Source: Lacihabitans soyangensis (GTDB lineage: Bacteria; Bacteroidota; Bacteroidia; Cytophagales; Spirosomataceae). From it: a DNA stretch of 64,000 bases. Positions 29,751-39,867 of the stretch are shown here, one piece after another. A model generated the notes under the pieces. The model worked only from the letters and a program-made list of their open reading frames with translations. It did not search any database and was not told the DNA's origin. Every line of letters begins with the position of its first letter. Position 1 is the first letter of the stretch. The position numbers and the translations under genes were made by a program. The stretch spans positions 19,729 to 83,728 of the forward strand of contig NZ_RJUF01000014.1 of assembly GCF_024343775.1 (NCBI RefSeq), written 5' to 3'.

Positions 29751-30587
29751 ATGAAAGACACGATAAATATAGGAGGTAAAATACTTGACCTACAAAAACC
29801 AATAATCATGGGAATAATGAACATTACCCCTGATTCCTTCCACAAAGATAGTAGATTTAATCCTTTTGATGAAGATTTTTTAAAAAAAGCTAATGAAATG
29901 CTCGAAAATGGAGCCTCTATCATTGACATCGGTGGATATTCATCTCGACCGGGTGCTGTAGATATTTCAGAAAATGAAGAAATTGACCGGGTAATTCCAG
30001 CCATAGAAATCTTAGTTAAAAATTTCCGAGACGTAACGATATCCATTGACACCTTTAGGGCCAAGGTTGCTTATTCCGCATTATCCTCCGGGGCGAAACT
30101 TGTGAATGATATTTCGGCGGGGGAATTGGACCCCGAGATGGTTCCACTTATTATCAAGAATAATTATCCTTACATATTGATGCATATGAGAGGAAATCCT
30201 GAAACTATGCAAAACCTTACAGGCTACGAAAATATATATTCCGAAATCTTAGAACAGCTGGACACGAAAGCCAACTTTTTAAGAAAAAACGGAGTCAGAG
30301 ATATAATCATAGACCCCGGTTTTGGTTTTTCTAAAACGATTGAGCAAAATTATGAATTAATGAAGAATCTATCGATTTTCAAGAACGAAAACTACCCTAT
30401 CTTAGTGGGAATTTCACGAAAATCGATGATTTATAAACTCCTCAAAATAGATAGCTCCGAAACCTTGGAAGCAACCGCTCAATTGCACTTACAAGCACTT
30501 TTGGCTGGTGCAAACATCCTAAGAGTGCACGATGTAAAATCCGCCAAAAACTCAGTAGAATTATACAAAATATTAAAAAATTCATAA
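29751..30587 (+). CDS. folP: Dihydropteroate synthase
   Basis: The 278-residue TIM-barrel enzyme joins 4-aminobenzoate to the pterin pyrophosphate in folate synthesis and is the sulfonamide target. Signatures are PIIMGIMNITPDSFHKDSRF, IIDIGGYSSRPGA, HMRGNPETMQ, DIIIDPGFGFSKTI, GISRKSMI and LRVHDV. I use the ATG at 29751 over a TTG nine bases earlier. Its start is 37 bp from the start of the divergent DUF1599 gene, so at least one promoter must overlap coding sequence. Confidence 0.96.
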   Translation: MKDTINIGGKILDLQKPIIMGIMNITPDSFHKDSRFNPFDEDFLKKANEMLENGASIIDIGGYSSRPGAVDISENEEIDRVIPAIEILVKNFRDVTISIDTFRAKVAYSALSSGAKLVNDISAGELDPEMVPLIIKNNYPYILMHMRGNPETMQNLTGYENIYSEILEQLDTKANFLRKNGVRDIIIDPGFGFSKTIEQNYELMKNLSIFKNENYPILVGISRKSMIYKLLKIDSSETLEATAQLHLQALLAGANILRVHDVKSAKNSVELYKILKNS

Positions 30588-30701
30588 AACCAAAACCGTA
30601 AAATAATTTTATTCGGAATTATAATAAATAGAGATAGAAATTCTTACAATCTATATTATATTTACGATTAATAAATCTTAACGTACATAAATAATAAAAT
30701 C

Positions 30702-32477
30702 ATGAGAAAAATCTTCTTTCTACTTTCAATGATATTTTCAGGATTTGGAGTCTTTGCTCAGCCACTGGTGGCCCCAACTTTGCAGGATTTACCTTCCTCT
30801 ATTACCACAAGCTCTTTTTTAATCCTAGTTACTGACACCAATCCTTCGGAAATGGCTATCGAGGTTGAAGTCAGTGGTGGTGGTGTAACCAGATCGAATG
30901 TTGTACCTGCGGGCAGTTCTTTCAACTTCCATGCTACTAGTCTAGTTCCTAAAACTGGTTATCAAGTTAGAGCAAGAGCATTAGGTTGTGCAGCTGTTGC
31001 AGGTTGTTTAAACTTGGGTCCTTGGTCTACCACTTACACTATAACCACCTTAGTTGCAGCTCCCGTTGCACCTATTCTTAAACTTGATAACAATTGTGCT
31101 CGATTTGTCGGGATATCCTGGGAAATGCCTGCAAGAGGTGATGAAGTTACGAACTTCACAATTCTGAGAGCATTTGACGGGGTGAGCTTCCAAACTGTAG
31201 GAAACGTACCGGGCGGGCAGCGTAACCTTTTTGACTTGGGAATAGCCGCAGGAGTACCTGCTACTTATATTGTATTTGCCGAAAATAGCACAGGCCGTAC
31301 GCCATCAGCCAGATTAACTGTACCGGTTAAAGCATTTGTTCCTCCTGTTCCACCAATCAACGTTAAGTCAAGTACTGTGAACAAATCAGATACTCAGTTG
31401 AATATTGTCTGGGAAAACCCTGAGCAAGATTTCGCTTGTGGAACAAATATTAGGAGCTCATACTATGTAATGATTAAAAGAGAGGGTGAAACCGAATTTA
31501 AGGTTTATGACATTATATATCCAAATGCCAGCGGTATCATAATAAAAGGATTGAAACCAAACGAAAGAGTTGAATATGACATCTTCTCTCTCAGCGATAA
31601 AGGATTGTTCTCAGAGCACAGAATTGGGGTGGATAACACTTACGGCCCTGCCAGCAAGCCTACTAACTTTATAGGTGTTGCTTTCAAAGATGCTGTCAAC
31701 AACTCCGCCATAGGCTTAAGTTGGGATCACGCACCAAAAGACGAGGACTATTTTGTTATAGAAGCAAGCAAAGATGGAATCAATTTCATGACATTGGGTA
31801 AAATCAAAGACGGTAATAACACTTTTAAACACGAACCAATAGAAGAAGGTGTAGATTACATATATAGAATCAAAGCTGGCAACTACCTCTTTGGAGAGTC
31901 GGATTATGTGACAACCCAACCAATTAAATATGCATATTCCGCAAAACCAAATGCCCCATATGGCCTTTCGGGTGTAATTTCTGCAGCGAAAGTAGATTTA
32001 AAATGGTATGACGATTCCAACAAAGAAGAAAACTATATACTAGAAAGATCGGTTGACAACAATACTTCTTTTGTCGAACTTAAAAAACTTGATAGAAACA
32101 CAACTAGATACACAGACAATACCGTTACTGCGGGTAAAACGTACTTCTACCAAGTAAAAGCCGTAAACACCCTTGGCTCATCGGCTGCATCAAATGTTTT
32201 TCAAGCTAAAATTGCAGGTGGAGCAGGCTTGTTGAATACTGAAATCAGTATTTATCCAAATCCAACCTTAGATTTTGTTACAATTAGCAACGAATCACTA
32301 AATACAAGTGAATCTTTCGAAGTTTCTATCTTGGATCAAAACAATATGGAAGTCTTCAAAAGAACTTATGGAACTAAAAATGTAAAAATCAATCTAGAAG
32401 ATTACAAAACTGGTGTTTACAATTTAATAATTAAAAACCCAACAGAAACTATTTCTAGAAAAATAGTAAAATACTAA
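30702..32477 (+). CDS. Secreted fibronectin type III repeat protein with T9SS sorting tail
   Basis: The 591-residue protein has a signal peptide (MRKIFFLLSMIFSGFGVFAQ), then five FN3-like domains at about 24-122, 125-212, 214-312, 317-412 and 415-503. Each shows the Trp/Tyr core pattern (such as ISWEMP, IVWENP, LSWDH, LKWYDD and a Y.V.A/Y.IK.. strand). The end, ISIYPNPTLDFVTI to SRKIVKY, is a type A T9SS sorting domain that is cut off during export. Single Cys residues in FN3-2 (NNCARF) and FN3-3 (FACGTN) recur in the paralogue next door. It is probably a cell-surface adhesin or binding protein. Confidence 0.85.
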   Translation: MRKIFFLLSMIFSGFGVFAQPLVAPTLQDLPSSITTSSFLILVTDTNPSEMAIEVEVSGGGVTRSNVVPAGSSFNFHATSLVPKTGYQVRARALGCAAVAGCLNLGPWSTTYTITTLVAAPVAPILKLDNNCARFVGISWEMPARGDEVTNFTILRAFDGVSFQTVGNVPGGQRNLFDLGIAAGVPATYIVFAENSTGRTPSARLTVPVKAFVPPVPPINVKSSTVNKSDTQLNIVWENPEQDFACGTNIRSSYYVMIKREGETEFKVYDIIYPNASGIIIKGLKPNERVEYDIFSLSDKGLFSEHRIGVDNTYGPASKPTNFIGVAFKDAVNNSAIGLSWDHAPKDEDYFVIEASKDGINFMTLGKIKDGNNTFKHEPIEEGVDYIYRIKAGNYLFGESDYVTTQPIKYAYSAKPNAPYGLSGVISAAKVDLKWYDDSNKEENYILERSVDNNTSFVELKKLDRNTTRYTDNTVTAGKTYFYQVKAVNTLGSSAASNVFQAKIAGGAGLLNTEISIYPNPTLDFVTISNESLNTSESFEVSILDQNNMEVFKRTYGTKNVKINLEDYKTGVYNLIIKNPTETISRKIVKY

Positions 32478-32499
32478 AATTAGCTTTTAAAAATATTCG

Positions 32500-32530
32500 A
32501 AAGAGTCACCCAAAAGGTGGCTCTTTTTTT
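32500..32530 (+). terminator. Terminator of the first FN3 gene
   Basis: AAGAGTCACC pairs with GGTGGCTCTT around a short CAAAA loop (one G-U pair), followed by a T run, beginning 23 bp past the stop. Confidence 0.8.
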
Positions 32531-32676
32531 TTATACCCAAAAGACAAAAAACAAGTCTCCCAAAGAATCAAAAGAGATTCAGGTATTACATATTTGGACT
32601 ATATTTTTTTTAAATATTATATTTTTTACATAATTTTACCCTCATACATAATGCAATTCCTTAATTAATAAAGAAA

Positions 32677-34740
32677 ATGAAAAAATTTCTAATTCTTTTT
32701 GCGTGCTTAATAGCTTCTCTAAATTACACTTTCGCCCAGTTTCCTCCCCCCCCTCCAACAGGCCTTGTGGCAGGTCAAGTAGGCTTAACAAACTCTGTGA
32801 ATATCTCATGGACGGCACCAGTAGGGGCTATTAATGGTTATAAAGTATATTATTCAAGTCCTGCTGACCCGCTAGACTCGGTCACATTGGGGTCTTCCGT
32901 AACAAGCTTAAATCTTAGTAATTTACTTTTCAACCAAAGTTACACTTTCAACATGAAGGCTTTTAGGGTAGTTGGTCCAGATACATTAAGATCAACGGCT
33001 ACTGGAAATGCTATTGTTCTAGTGGTGGGCTTGGTTGCACCTTCCCCAACGGCAGACTTGGGCTTGGTGACTCATAATTTTATTGGTCTTCAAATTACTG
33101 ATAGCAATGTTTTTGAAACAGGTTTTGATGTCGAATTAACTGAGAATGGAAACATTACCACTGTTGTAGCAGCTGCTGGGTCTTCAGTTTTCCAACCTCT
33201 GACCAATCTTAAGCCTAAGACTGGCTATAGCATTAGAGTTCGTGCAAAATACAATTCATTGGCAGGTCCATGGTCTAGTTCAATATTTGTAGCCACCAAA
33301 GTTGGATTTCCCCCAGCACCAATATTATCTTCTGATTTAAACTGTCCTACTTTAATAAATCTAAAATGGTCTATACCCTCAAGAGCTGAGGATATAGAAG
33401 AGTATATTTTGAAAAAATCATACGATAACGTAACATTTTATGATCTTGACAAACCCGCCCTTACTTTAAATAATTATTTTGACCAAACTGCCTTGGCAGG
33501 TGCAACTCAATATTACGCACTGTTTGCTCGAAACTCCACAGGTAGCACAGCCTCAAACACAGTAGCTGTGACTGCTCAGGCCTTTCAAAAACCTAATGCA
33601 CCTCTCAATCCAATCTCTGATCAAGGCAATAAGTCACGTAATCACTTGACAATTAGATGGACCAACGGCTCTGAGGATCAAACTTGCAAAACTAACATCA
33701 GAACGAACACGATAGTAATGATAAAAACGAACAATACGGGTGATTTTAAGCAATACGCAAACCTTCCCGCATTTGCAAGTTCGGTAAAAATAGAAAATCT
33801 AAACCCTAAAGATATTGTTGACGTTGCTATATTTGCAGTAAGTGACAAAGGTTTGTTCTCAAACCCTGCAAATATTAGAGATACAACCGCAGGTCCTCCA
33901 TACGCACCAACCAATCCTATAGCTGTGTTTTTTGTAGATGCCCTTGGCAATCCAGTATTTGATATTAGCTGGAAGGACAACTCAAAAGATGAGGACTATT
34001 TCATTGTTGAAAGAAGCTTGGATAATAAAACATTCGCTGAGCTAGGAAAGATTAAAATGAATATAAATTCGTTTAAAGACCTTACTCCTGAAGAAGCTAC
34101 CATTTATTACTACAGAGTAAAAGCTGGTAGTAACACCGAAGGTGAATCTGCGTATTCGCCGTCTATAGGACCATTTATTGTTAACCCAACGAAAGCCCCT
34201 AATGCTCCATATGGTCTGAAAGCCAAAGAAAACGCAGGTAAGGTAAACCTGACTTGGTACGATGACTCAAAAAGAGAAGAGAGCTATATCATCGAAAAAT
34301 CATTGGATGCTGGTGTTAACTACAGTCTTGTCGCAACACTTGGCAAAAATGTTACTTCTTACACAGATGAGAACGTTTCAGCTGGTAAGACTTACCTTTA
34401 CAGAGTAATAGCCAAAAACGCAATTGGCAGTTCTGCAAACTCGAATATAGCCACTATAAAGATGAGTGGAGTTGGATCCTCTCCTAATCCAATTACATTG
34501 AGTGTATACCCTAATCCTGCTTTTGAAACCCTAAATATTAAGGTTAACGAAATCAAAAGTGAGTCTGTTTACAATCTTAGAATTTTCGATAGGAACAACA
34601 GGCAGGTATTATATAAAACAATTAAATTTGACAATGCGGAGGCTGTTCAGATTCCAGTTTTCCGATTGAACCAAGGGCTTTACAATGTAGTTATCACTAA
34701 TGGAGAAACAAGCATTTCTAAAAAAATATTCAAATATTAA
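32677..34740 (+). CDS. Second secreted FN3 repeat protein with T9SS sorting tail (paralogue)
   Basis: The 687-residue product has a signal peptide (MKKFLILFACLIASLNYTFAQ), a proline run, and six FN3-like domains. The last five correspond one to one to the previous gene's five; the extra one is N-terminal (about 22-115, VNISWTAPVGAINGYKVYYS). It ends in a T9SS type A tail (LSVYPNPAFETLNIKVN to SKKIFKY). The two Cys positions (LNCPTL and QTCKTN) match those of the paralogue, suggesting a conserved disulphide between domains. The two genes are separate transcripts by their terminators and lie just upstream of susC/susD. Confidence 0.85.
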   Translation: MKKFLILFACLIASLNYTFAQFPPPPPTGLVAGQVGLTNSVNISWTAPVGAINGYKVYYSSPADPLDSVTLGSSVTSLNLSNLLFNQSYTFNMKAFRVVGPDTLRSTATGNAIVLVVGLVAPSPTADLGLVTHNFIGLQITDSNVFETGFDVELTENGNITTVVAAAGSSVFQPLTNLKPKTGYSIRVRAKYNSLAGPWSSSIFVATKVGFPPAPILSSDLNCPTLINLKWSIPSRAEDIEEYILKKSYDNVTFYDLDKPALTLNNYFDQTALAGATQYYALFARNSTGSTASNTVAVTAQAFQKPNAPLNPISDQGNKSRNHLTIRWTNGSEDQTCKTNIRTNTIVMIKTNNTGDFKQYANLPAFASSVKIENLNPKDIVDVAIFAVSDKGLFSNPANIRDTTAGPPYAPTNPIAVFFVDALGNPVFDISWKDNSKDEDYFIVERSLDNKTFAELGKIKMNINSFKDLTPEEATIYYYRVKAGSNTEGESAYSPSIGPFIVNPTKAPNAPYGLKAKENAGKVNLTWYDDSKREESYIIEKSLDAGVNYSLVATLGKNVTSYTDENVSAGKTYLYRVIAKNAIGSSANSNIATIKMSGVGSSPNPITLSVYPNPAFETLNIKVNEIKSESVYNLRIFDRNNRQVLYKTIKFDNAEAVQIPVFRLNQGLYNVVITNGETSISKKIFKY

Positions 34741-34744
34741 TGCA

Positions 34745-34772
34745 AAAAGAGGTCAAAGTTTTGACCTCTTTT
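34745..34772 (+). terminator. Terminator of the second FN3 gene
   Basis: AAAAGAGGTCAA pairs with TTGACCTCTTTT around AGTT, four bases after the stop. It would also work on the opposite strand. Confidence 0.8.
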
Positions 34773-34813
34773 CTTACAATCCCACTGAATAATAGAACTA
34801 TACAAAGAAGACT

Positions 34814-34840
34814 TTTGAAATTTTTTATAATTTATTTTTG
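34814..34840 (+). promoter_or_regulatory. Upstream promoter-like element of the susC leader
   Basis: TTTG (34814-34817), 15 bases, then TATTTTTG (34833-34840). The -7 box is a perfect match; the spacer is a little short of the usual 17-23. A start here would put RNA polymerase straight into the terminator hairpin at 34850. Confidence 0.4.
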
Positions 34841-34849
34841 ACACTGAGA

Positions 34850-34886
34850 AACTTCGATTAAATGGTAATCGAAGTTTTTTTTTTGT
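34850..34886 (+). terminator. Orphan terminator in the susC leader region
   Basis: AACTTCGATTA (34850-34860) pairs with TAATCGAAGTT (34866-34876), loop AATGG, followed by a long T run to 34884. The second FN3 gene already has a terminator 80 bp earlier, so this one has no gene of its own. It sits between two -7 boxes and may act as an attenuator or insulator for susC. Confidence 0.7.
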
Positions 34887-34897
34887 TAAAAAATCAT

Positions 34898-34905
34898 TAT
34901 GTTTG
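34898..34905 (+). promoter_or_regulatory. -7 box proximal to susC
   Basis: TATGTTTG, a full TAnnTTTG match, lies downstream of the orphan terminator and 38 bp before the susC ATG. A TTTG is present only 12 bases upstream, so the -33 element is uncertain. Confidence 0.45.
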
Positions 34906-34943
34906 CATAACAAATTTTTTTTATAACCTAAACTTAACAATGC

Positions 34944-37900
34944 ATGAGAAAGAATTTACTTCTTGCCCTTGTGCTATTTTGCTCATCAATGGTGGCTTTT
35001 GCCCAGAGTAAAATAAGCGGAAAGGTAACTTCAGCAGACGACGGATCAGGCATCCCTGGGGTGACTGTTCAAATCAAAGGTACCTCGAAAGGTACACAAA
35101 CCGACCTAAATGGTGGCTACGAAATCGAGGCAGCCGCCGGTCAAACGCTCGTTTACAGTTTTGTGGGAATGGTGTCACAAGAAGTGGCAGTAGGCACAAA
35201 ATCTATTATCAATGTTGTATTAGCTAGCGACGCCAAAGCTCTATCAGAAGTGGTAGTAACAGCCCAAGGTATTGTTAGAGAGAAAAAAGCAATAGGTTAC
35301 GCGGTTACTACGGTAGCGAGCGACCTTATCAACAATCGTCCTGAGGCGGATGTTAGCCGTATCCTTCAAGGAAAAGCTCCTGGTGTAAACATTACCTCTA
35401 CGGGTGGTATGTCAGGAACTGGTACCAATATCACCATCAGAGGTTATTCTTCTGCAACTGGTTCAAACCAGCCGCTATTTGTAGTTGATGGTGTTCCTTT
35501 CAACTCAGGAACCAACGGACAATCAGGCTTCACTGGTGGTGGACAAACAACTTCTAGCCGTATGCTAGATATTGACCCTAACAACATCGAAAGTGTATCG
35601 GTTTTGAAAGGTCTTTCGGCAACTGTATTATATGGTGACCAAGGCCGTAATGGTGTAATCTTGATTACTACCAAAACTGGTGGTGGTAAAAGAAAAAATG
35701 CTGAGGTTAGCTTGAATCAATCGTATTTCCAAAATACCATAGCTTCCTTGCCAAAGTATCAAAACAATTACGGTGGTGGTTTCCAACAATTGACTCCTCC
35801 TTCTTGGTTCTTCTCAAACTGGGGAGCGAATTTTGCGGATCAACCTACTACCAAACATCCAATTGGTTTGTCAGGTGTTGCAAAAATCAGAAATGCATTC
35901 CCTCAGTATGCTATAGACCCTACAAAACCATGGGGTAATGGTGCGGCTGATTTATTGAACAACGTTGTGGATATTCCTAACGTGGCTCAAGACAATATTG
36001 GAAAGACATTCTTTAGAAAAGGAAATGTATTTAACACTTCGGTAGCTATTTCAGGCTCGTCTGATAAGTCAGGCTATAACGCTAGCGTTGGCTATCAGGA
36101 TGAGGAAGGTTTTACTCCTGGTAATACGTTGAAAAAACTAAACTTAGCATTGGGTCTAAACTCTCAAATTACCAAGAAATTTTCGGTTCGTTCATCGTTT
36201 ACTTTTGCAAACACGGACATGAAGTCACCTCCTTTGAACGCAGGTTATGGTTCAGGCCCAGATGGTGGTATTCAGTCGATTTTTGCTAACGTAATGTATA
36301 CGCCACGTAACGTGGATTTAGCTGGATGGCCTTATGAAAACCCTGTGGACAGAAGCTCAGTTTACTACAGAGGTGGTAACGATATCACCAACCCTTTGTG
36401 GTTGGCTAAATATCATTCCGATTTAAGTAAAGTGGATAGATTCTTTACGTCATCTTCTTTGAATTATGACATCAACAATGATTTTTCTGTTACTTATCGT
36501 TTAGGCTTTGATACTTACTCTGAGAATCAAGAAAGACAGTACAATAAAGGTGCTACAGGTGGAAACGTTAATATCATCAATGGTTATTATTCAAGCATCA
36601 ATATTAAAAACTCTATCTGGAACCACGATTTGATTTTGAACTATAATAAGCAAATCTCTGATAAAATCAATTTGACTGCTTTGTTAGGTGCAAACAACCG
36701 TTTTGACAGTTATGAGCAGTTTGGATTAGCTAGTACAGGTCAATTGACTTTTGGATTGTTTAAACACTCTAACTTTACAACTACCTCTTCAAGAAATCCT
36801 CTCCCAGGTGGTGCCTACGGTGGTTCACTTAACTGGGAAGAAAAACAAAGAAGAATCGGTACTTATGCCAATGTGGTTTTAGATTACAGTAATTACCTCT
36901 TCTTAAACCTTTCTGCCAGAAATGACTGGACTTCAACTGTTGAGTCTGCTAACAGAAGAATTCTTTATCCAGGTGCAAGTATATCATTTATACCAACTTC
37001 GGCATTTGACATAAGCTCAAAAGTATTGAACGACTTGAAAATCAGAGCTAGTTACGGTACTTCAGCTGGTTTTCCATCACCATACAATACGAGAAACACA
37101 CTGTCTCAAAATGCAAGAGGTTGGGCCAATGCTGCTGGAACACTTACTTCAACTCAAGCTATCTCAAACGCCTTGGGTAACCCTAACCTAAAACCAGAGT
37201 TACACAAAGAGTTTGAATTTGGAGTAGAATCTGTGATGTTTAGCAACAGATTGAAATTCGACGTTTCAGTTTATGAAAAAAACACCCAAAATTTGATTAC
37301 AAACGCTCCAATTGACCCATCTACAGGTTATACTTCTACTTTTATCAACATCGGTAGAATTAGAACTAGAGGTGCCGAAATCGCTGCTACAGTTACACCT
37401 GTTAAAACTGCATCAGGCTTGACTTGGGATGTAACCGCTAACTACGGTAAGTATAAAACCATTGTAATGGAATTAGGTGGTGGTATCGAACAAGTTGTTA
37501 TTGCTGGTTTCACTAATTTGGGTAACTTCGCTATACCTGGAGAGCCATTCAACTTGATCAAAGGCTCAGGTATAGCTAGAAACGCAAACGGTGAGAAAAT
37601 TGTATTGCCAAATGGTCAGTACAAAGCAACATCAGAACTTGCTACCTTGGGTGATCCAAACCCAGCATTTACCTCGTCATTAATCAATAGCTTGAGCTAC
37701 AAAGGCTTCAACCTTTCGTTTATGTTTGAGTACCGTCATAAAGGTGTAATACTTTCTAACACTGTTAAAGGTGTATTAGCCAGAGGTCTTTCTAAAGATA
37801 CTGACCAATTAGATAGAGACTTGTCATTAATTCTACCGGGTGTTCAAGAAGACGGAAGCAAAAATACTGTACAAGTTACGGCTGCGAACTACTTCTTTGA

Positions 37901-38192
37901 TAACTACTTCTTCACTGACGAAGCAGTAACTTTTGATGGAAGTACAGCAAGACTTAGAGAGGCTTCTTTGAGCTATGCTTTACCTTCTAAAGTTCTTGGA
38001 AAGTCTCCATTCAAAAAGGCCTCAATTACTCTAACGGGTTCAAACCTTTGGTTTAGAGCATTGAATATGCCGAAATATGTAAACTTCGACACAGATGTAC
38101 TGAGCTTAGGTGTTGGTAATGGACTTGGCTTTGACTATTTAACAGGACCAAGTGCTAGAAGATTAGGTGGTACTTTGAGCTTAACATTCTAA
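34944..38192 (+). CDS. SusC/RagA-family TonB-linked outer-membrane protein
   Basis: The 1082-residue protein has a signal peptide (MRKNLLLALVLFCSSMVAFAQ), a CarboxypepD-regulatory-like domain (about 22-105, ISGKVTSADDGSGIPGVTVQIKGTSKGT), a plug (about 115-235, RGYSSATGSNQPLFVVDGVPF and GLSATVLYGDQGRNGVILITTK) and a large barrel ending GGTLSLTF. With SusD it forms a lidded importer for oligosaccharides or peptides. It leads a three-gene unit with susD and a lipoprotein gene. No glycosidase, sigma/anti-sigma pair or two-component regulator adjoins it, so the substrate cannot be inferred from context. Confidence 0.95.
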   Translation: MRKNLLLALVLFCSSMVAFAQSKISGKVTSADDGSGIPGVTVQIKGTSKGTQTDLNGGYEIEAAAGQTLVYSFVGMVSQEVAVGTKSIINVVLASDAKALSEVVVTAQGIVREKKAIGYAVTTVASDLINNRPEADVSRILQGKAPGVNITSTGGMSGTGTNITIRGYSSATGSNQPLFVVDGVPFNSGTNGQSGFTGGGQTTSSRMLDIDPNNIESVSVLKGLSATVLYGDQGRNGVILITTKTGGGKRKNAEVSLNQSYFQNTIASLPKYQNNYGGGFQQLTPPSWFFSNWGANFADQPTTKHPIGLSGVAKIRNAFPQYAIDPTKPWGNGAADLLNNVVDIPNVAQDNIGKTFFRKGNVFNTSVAISGSSDKSGYNASVGYQDEEGFTPGNTLKKLNLALGLNSQITKKFSVRSSFTFANTDMKSPPLNAGYGSGPDGGIQSIFANVMYTPRNVDLAGWPYENPVDRSSVYYRGGNDITNPLWLAKYHSDLSKVDRFFTSSSLNYDINNDFSVTYRLGFDTYSENQERQYNKGATGGNVNIINGYYSSINIKNSIWNHDLILNYNKQISDKINLTALLGANNRFDSYEQFGLASTGQLTFGLFKHSNFTTTSSRNPLPGGAYGGSLNWEEKQRRIGTYANVVLDYSNYLFLNLSARNDWTSTVESANRRILYPGASISFIPTSAFDISSKVLNDLKIRASYGTSAGFPSPYNTRNTLSQNARGWANAAGTLTSTQAISNALGNPNLKPELHKEFEFGVESVMFSNRLKFDVSVYEKNTQNLITNAPIDPSTGYTSTFINIGRIRTRGAEIAATVTPVKTASGLTWDVTANYGKYKTIVMELGGGIEQVVIAGFTNLGNFAIPGEPFNLIKGSGIARNANGEKIVLPNGQYKATSELATLGDPNPAFTSSLINSLSYKGFNLSFMFEYRHKGVILSNTVKGVLARGLSKDTDQLDRDLSLILPGVQEDGSKNTVQVTAANYFFDNYFFTDEAVTFDGSTARLREASLSYALPSKVLGKSPFKKASITLTGSNLWFRALNMPKYVNFDTDVLSLGVGNGLGFDYLTGPSARRLGGTLSLTF

Positions 38193-38211
38193 TTATTTTA
38201 AAAGAAGATCA

Positions 38212-39849
38212 ATGATGAAAAGAAAAATATATACTTTACTAATGGCACTTGGAGTGTTCTTAGTAAGTTCATGCGAGTTAGAATACCTTGAGAACCCTAA
38301 CTTGGTAACGGAGGCCAGTACTGATGCTGACTTTCTATTGAACAACATTCAGTTAAATTTTAGAAACGTATTTAATGGTGTCAGTGATTCAGGACAAAGA
38401 TTGACCAGAATGCTGAACCAAGGTGCGAATACCTATGAAACTGCCTATACCCCAACTAGTTATGATGGCCTTTGGGAAGATAGTTACGCAGGTTTATTGG
38501 CTGATGCTAAAGTTTTGAAGAAAATTGCTGCCGACAAAGGATTTAAAAGACATGCCGGCATAGCTAAGACTTTGGAGGCTTTCACTTTGATAATGTTGGT
38601 AGATGCATTTGGTAGTATTCCCTATTCTGAGGCATTGAATCCAAGTAACTTCAACCCTAAAGCGGATGACGGTGCTGCGGTTTATGCTGCTGCTCTTGAG
38701 TTATTAAAGTCGGCTAAAACGGATTTCTCGGGTACTGCAACTGGTACTCCTAACGATTATTACTATGCCAATAATTATACACGATGGACCAAATTGGTTA
38801 ACACTTTGATGTTGAAGTATCACCTAAATAGGAGATTGATTGACAAAGCGGGTTCTACCTCGGCTATTGCTGCTTTGATCACAGAAAACCAATTGATTGG
38901 TGTGGGTGATGAGTTCACTTTCAAATATGGCGTATCTGCATCTGATCCAGATAGCCGACACCCAGATTATTCTGCTCAAGCACAAGCTGGTGGAGGAGAT
39001 TATCAATCAACTTTCTTTATGTGGCATTTGACTGAGGCGAAAGGATTCGATGATCCTCGTGCAAAATATTATTTCTACCGTCAAGTTGGTGTTAATACCA
39101 CTACTTCTTCAGAAATGGATTGTATTAGCCAATTTAAGCCTTCTCACTATCCAGAAGATATGGTTTTCTGTCTTCCTGGAGAAAGAGGATACTGGGGTAG
39201 AGACCACTTGGACAATGATGGTATCCCACCAGATGCTTTGAAAAGAACTTTGTATGGCGTTTACCCAGCTGGTTACAGATTTGACAACAATACACCAGCT
39301 GCAGCAGGAACAGCAGATATGGCAACTAACGGAGCAGGTATATTGCCTATTATGCTACCTGCCTATGTTGACTTTATGTTGGCTGAGGCTGCCATAACAT
39401 TGGGCACTGCTGGAGATGCAAAAGCATTGGTTACTTCAGGTATTACAAAAAGTATAAACTTTGTAAGATCATGGTCTTTGACAACCAATCAACAAGCTAA
39501 AATTAATGCTTTCGAATCAGCGACTACCTTTGAAACTAATAGAAACAAATATGTAACTACTGTAGCGGCTCAATATGATGCTGCAACCACAGAAAGTGCT
39601 AAGTTAAATATTATGGGTAGAGAATATTGGATAGCTCTATATGGAAATGGTGTTGAAGCTTATAACCTTTACAGAAGAACAGGAAAACCAAGCGGAATGC
39701 AACCAGGTCTTAATCCTGCAGTGGGTAACTTCCCAAGGTCGTTTATCTATCCTTCGGTTTATGTAAACACTAACTCAACAGCAAAGCAAAAGGCCGACTT
39801 CAAAGTAAAAGTTTTCTGGGATAATAACCCTGACGGCTTTATTTTCTAA
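38212..39849 (+). CDS. SusD/RagB-family lipoprotein
   Basis: The 545-residue product begins with a lipoprotein signal (MKRKIYTLLMALGVFLVSSC). DAFGSIPYSEALNP and IMLPAYVDFMLAEAAITLG are typical SusD alpha-helical (TPR-like) blocks, and the protein ends in the GNFPRSFIYPS...KVFWDNNPDGFIF region. It acts as the ligand-binding lid on the partner SusC barrel at the cell surface. Its start is 19 bp after susC. It looks closest to the SusD-like_2 branch, judged by eye. Confidence 0.93.
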   Translation: MMKRKIYTLLMALGVFLVSSCELEYLENPNLVTEASTDADFLLNNIQLNFRNVFNGVSDSGQRLTRMLNQGANTYETAYTPTSYDGLWEDSYAGLLADAKVLKKIAADKGFKRHAGIAKTLEAFTLIMLVDAFGSIPYSEALNPSNFNPKADDGAAVYAAALELLKSAKTDFSGTATGTPNDYYYANNYTRWTKLVNTLMLKYHLNRRLIDKAGSTSAIAALITENQLIGVGDEFTFKYGVSASDPDSRHPDYSAQAQAGGGDYQSTFFMWHLTEAKGFDDPRAKYYFYRQVGVNTTTSSEMDCISQFKPSHYPEDMVFCLPGERGYWGRDHLDNDGIPPDALKRTLYGVYPAGYRFDNNTPAAAGTADMATNGAGILPIMLPAYVDFMLAEAAITLGTAGDAKALVTSGITKSINFVRSWSLTTNQQAKINAFESATTFETNRNKYVTTVAAQYDAATTESAKLNIMGREYWIALYGNGVEAYNLYRRTGKPSGMQPGLNPAVGNFPRSFIYPSVYVNTNSTAKQKADFKVKVFWDNNPDGFIF

Positions 39850-39867
39850 TTCTAAATTGAGATTAAA

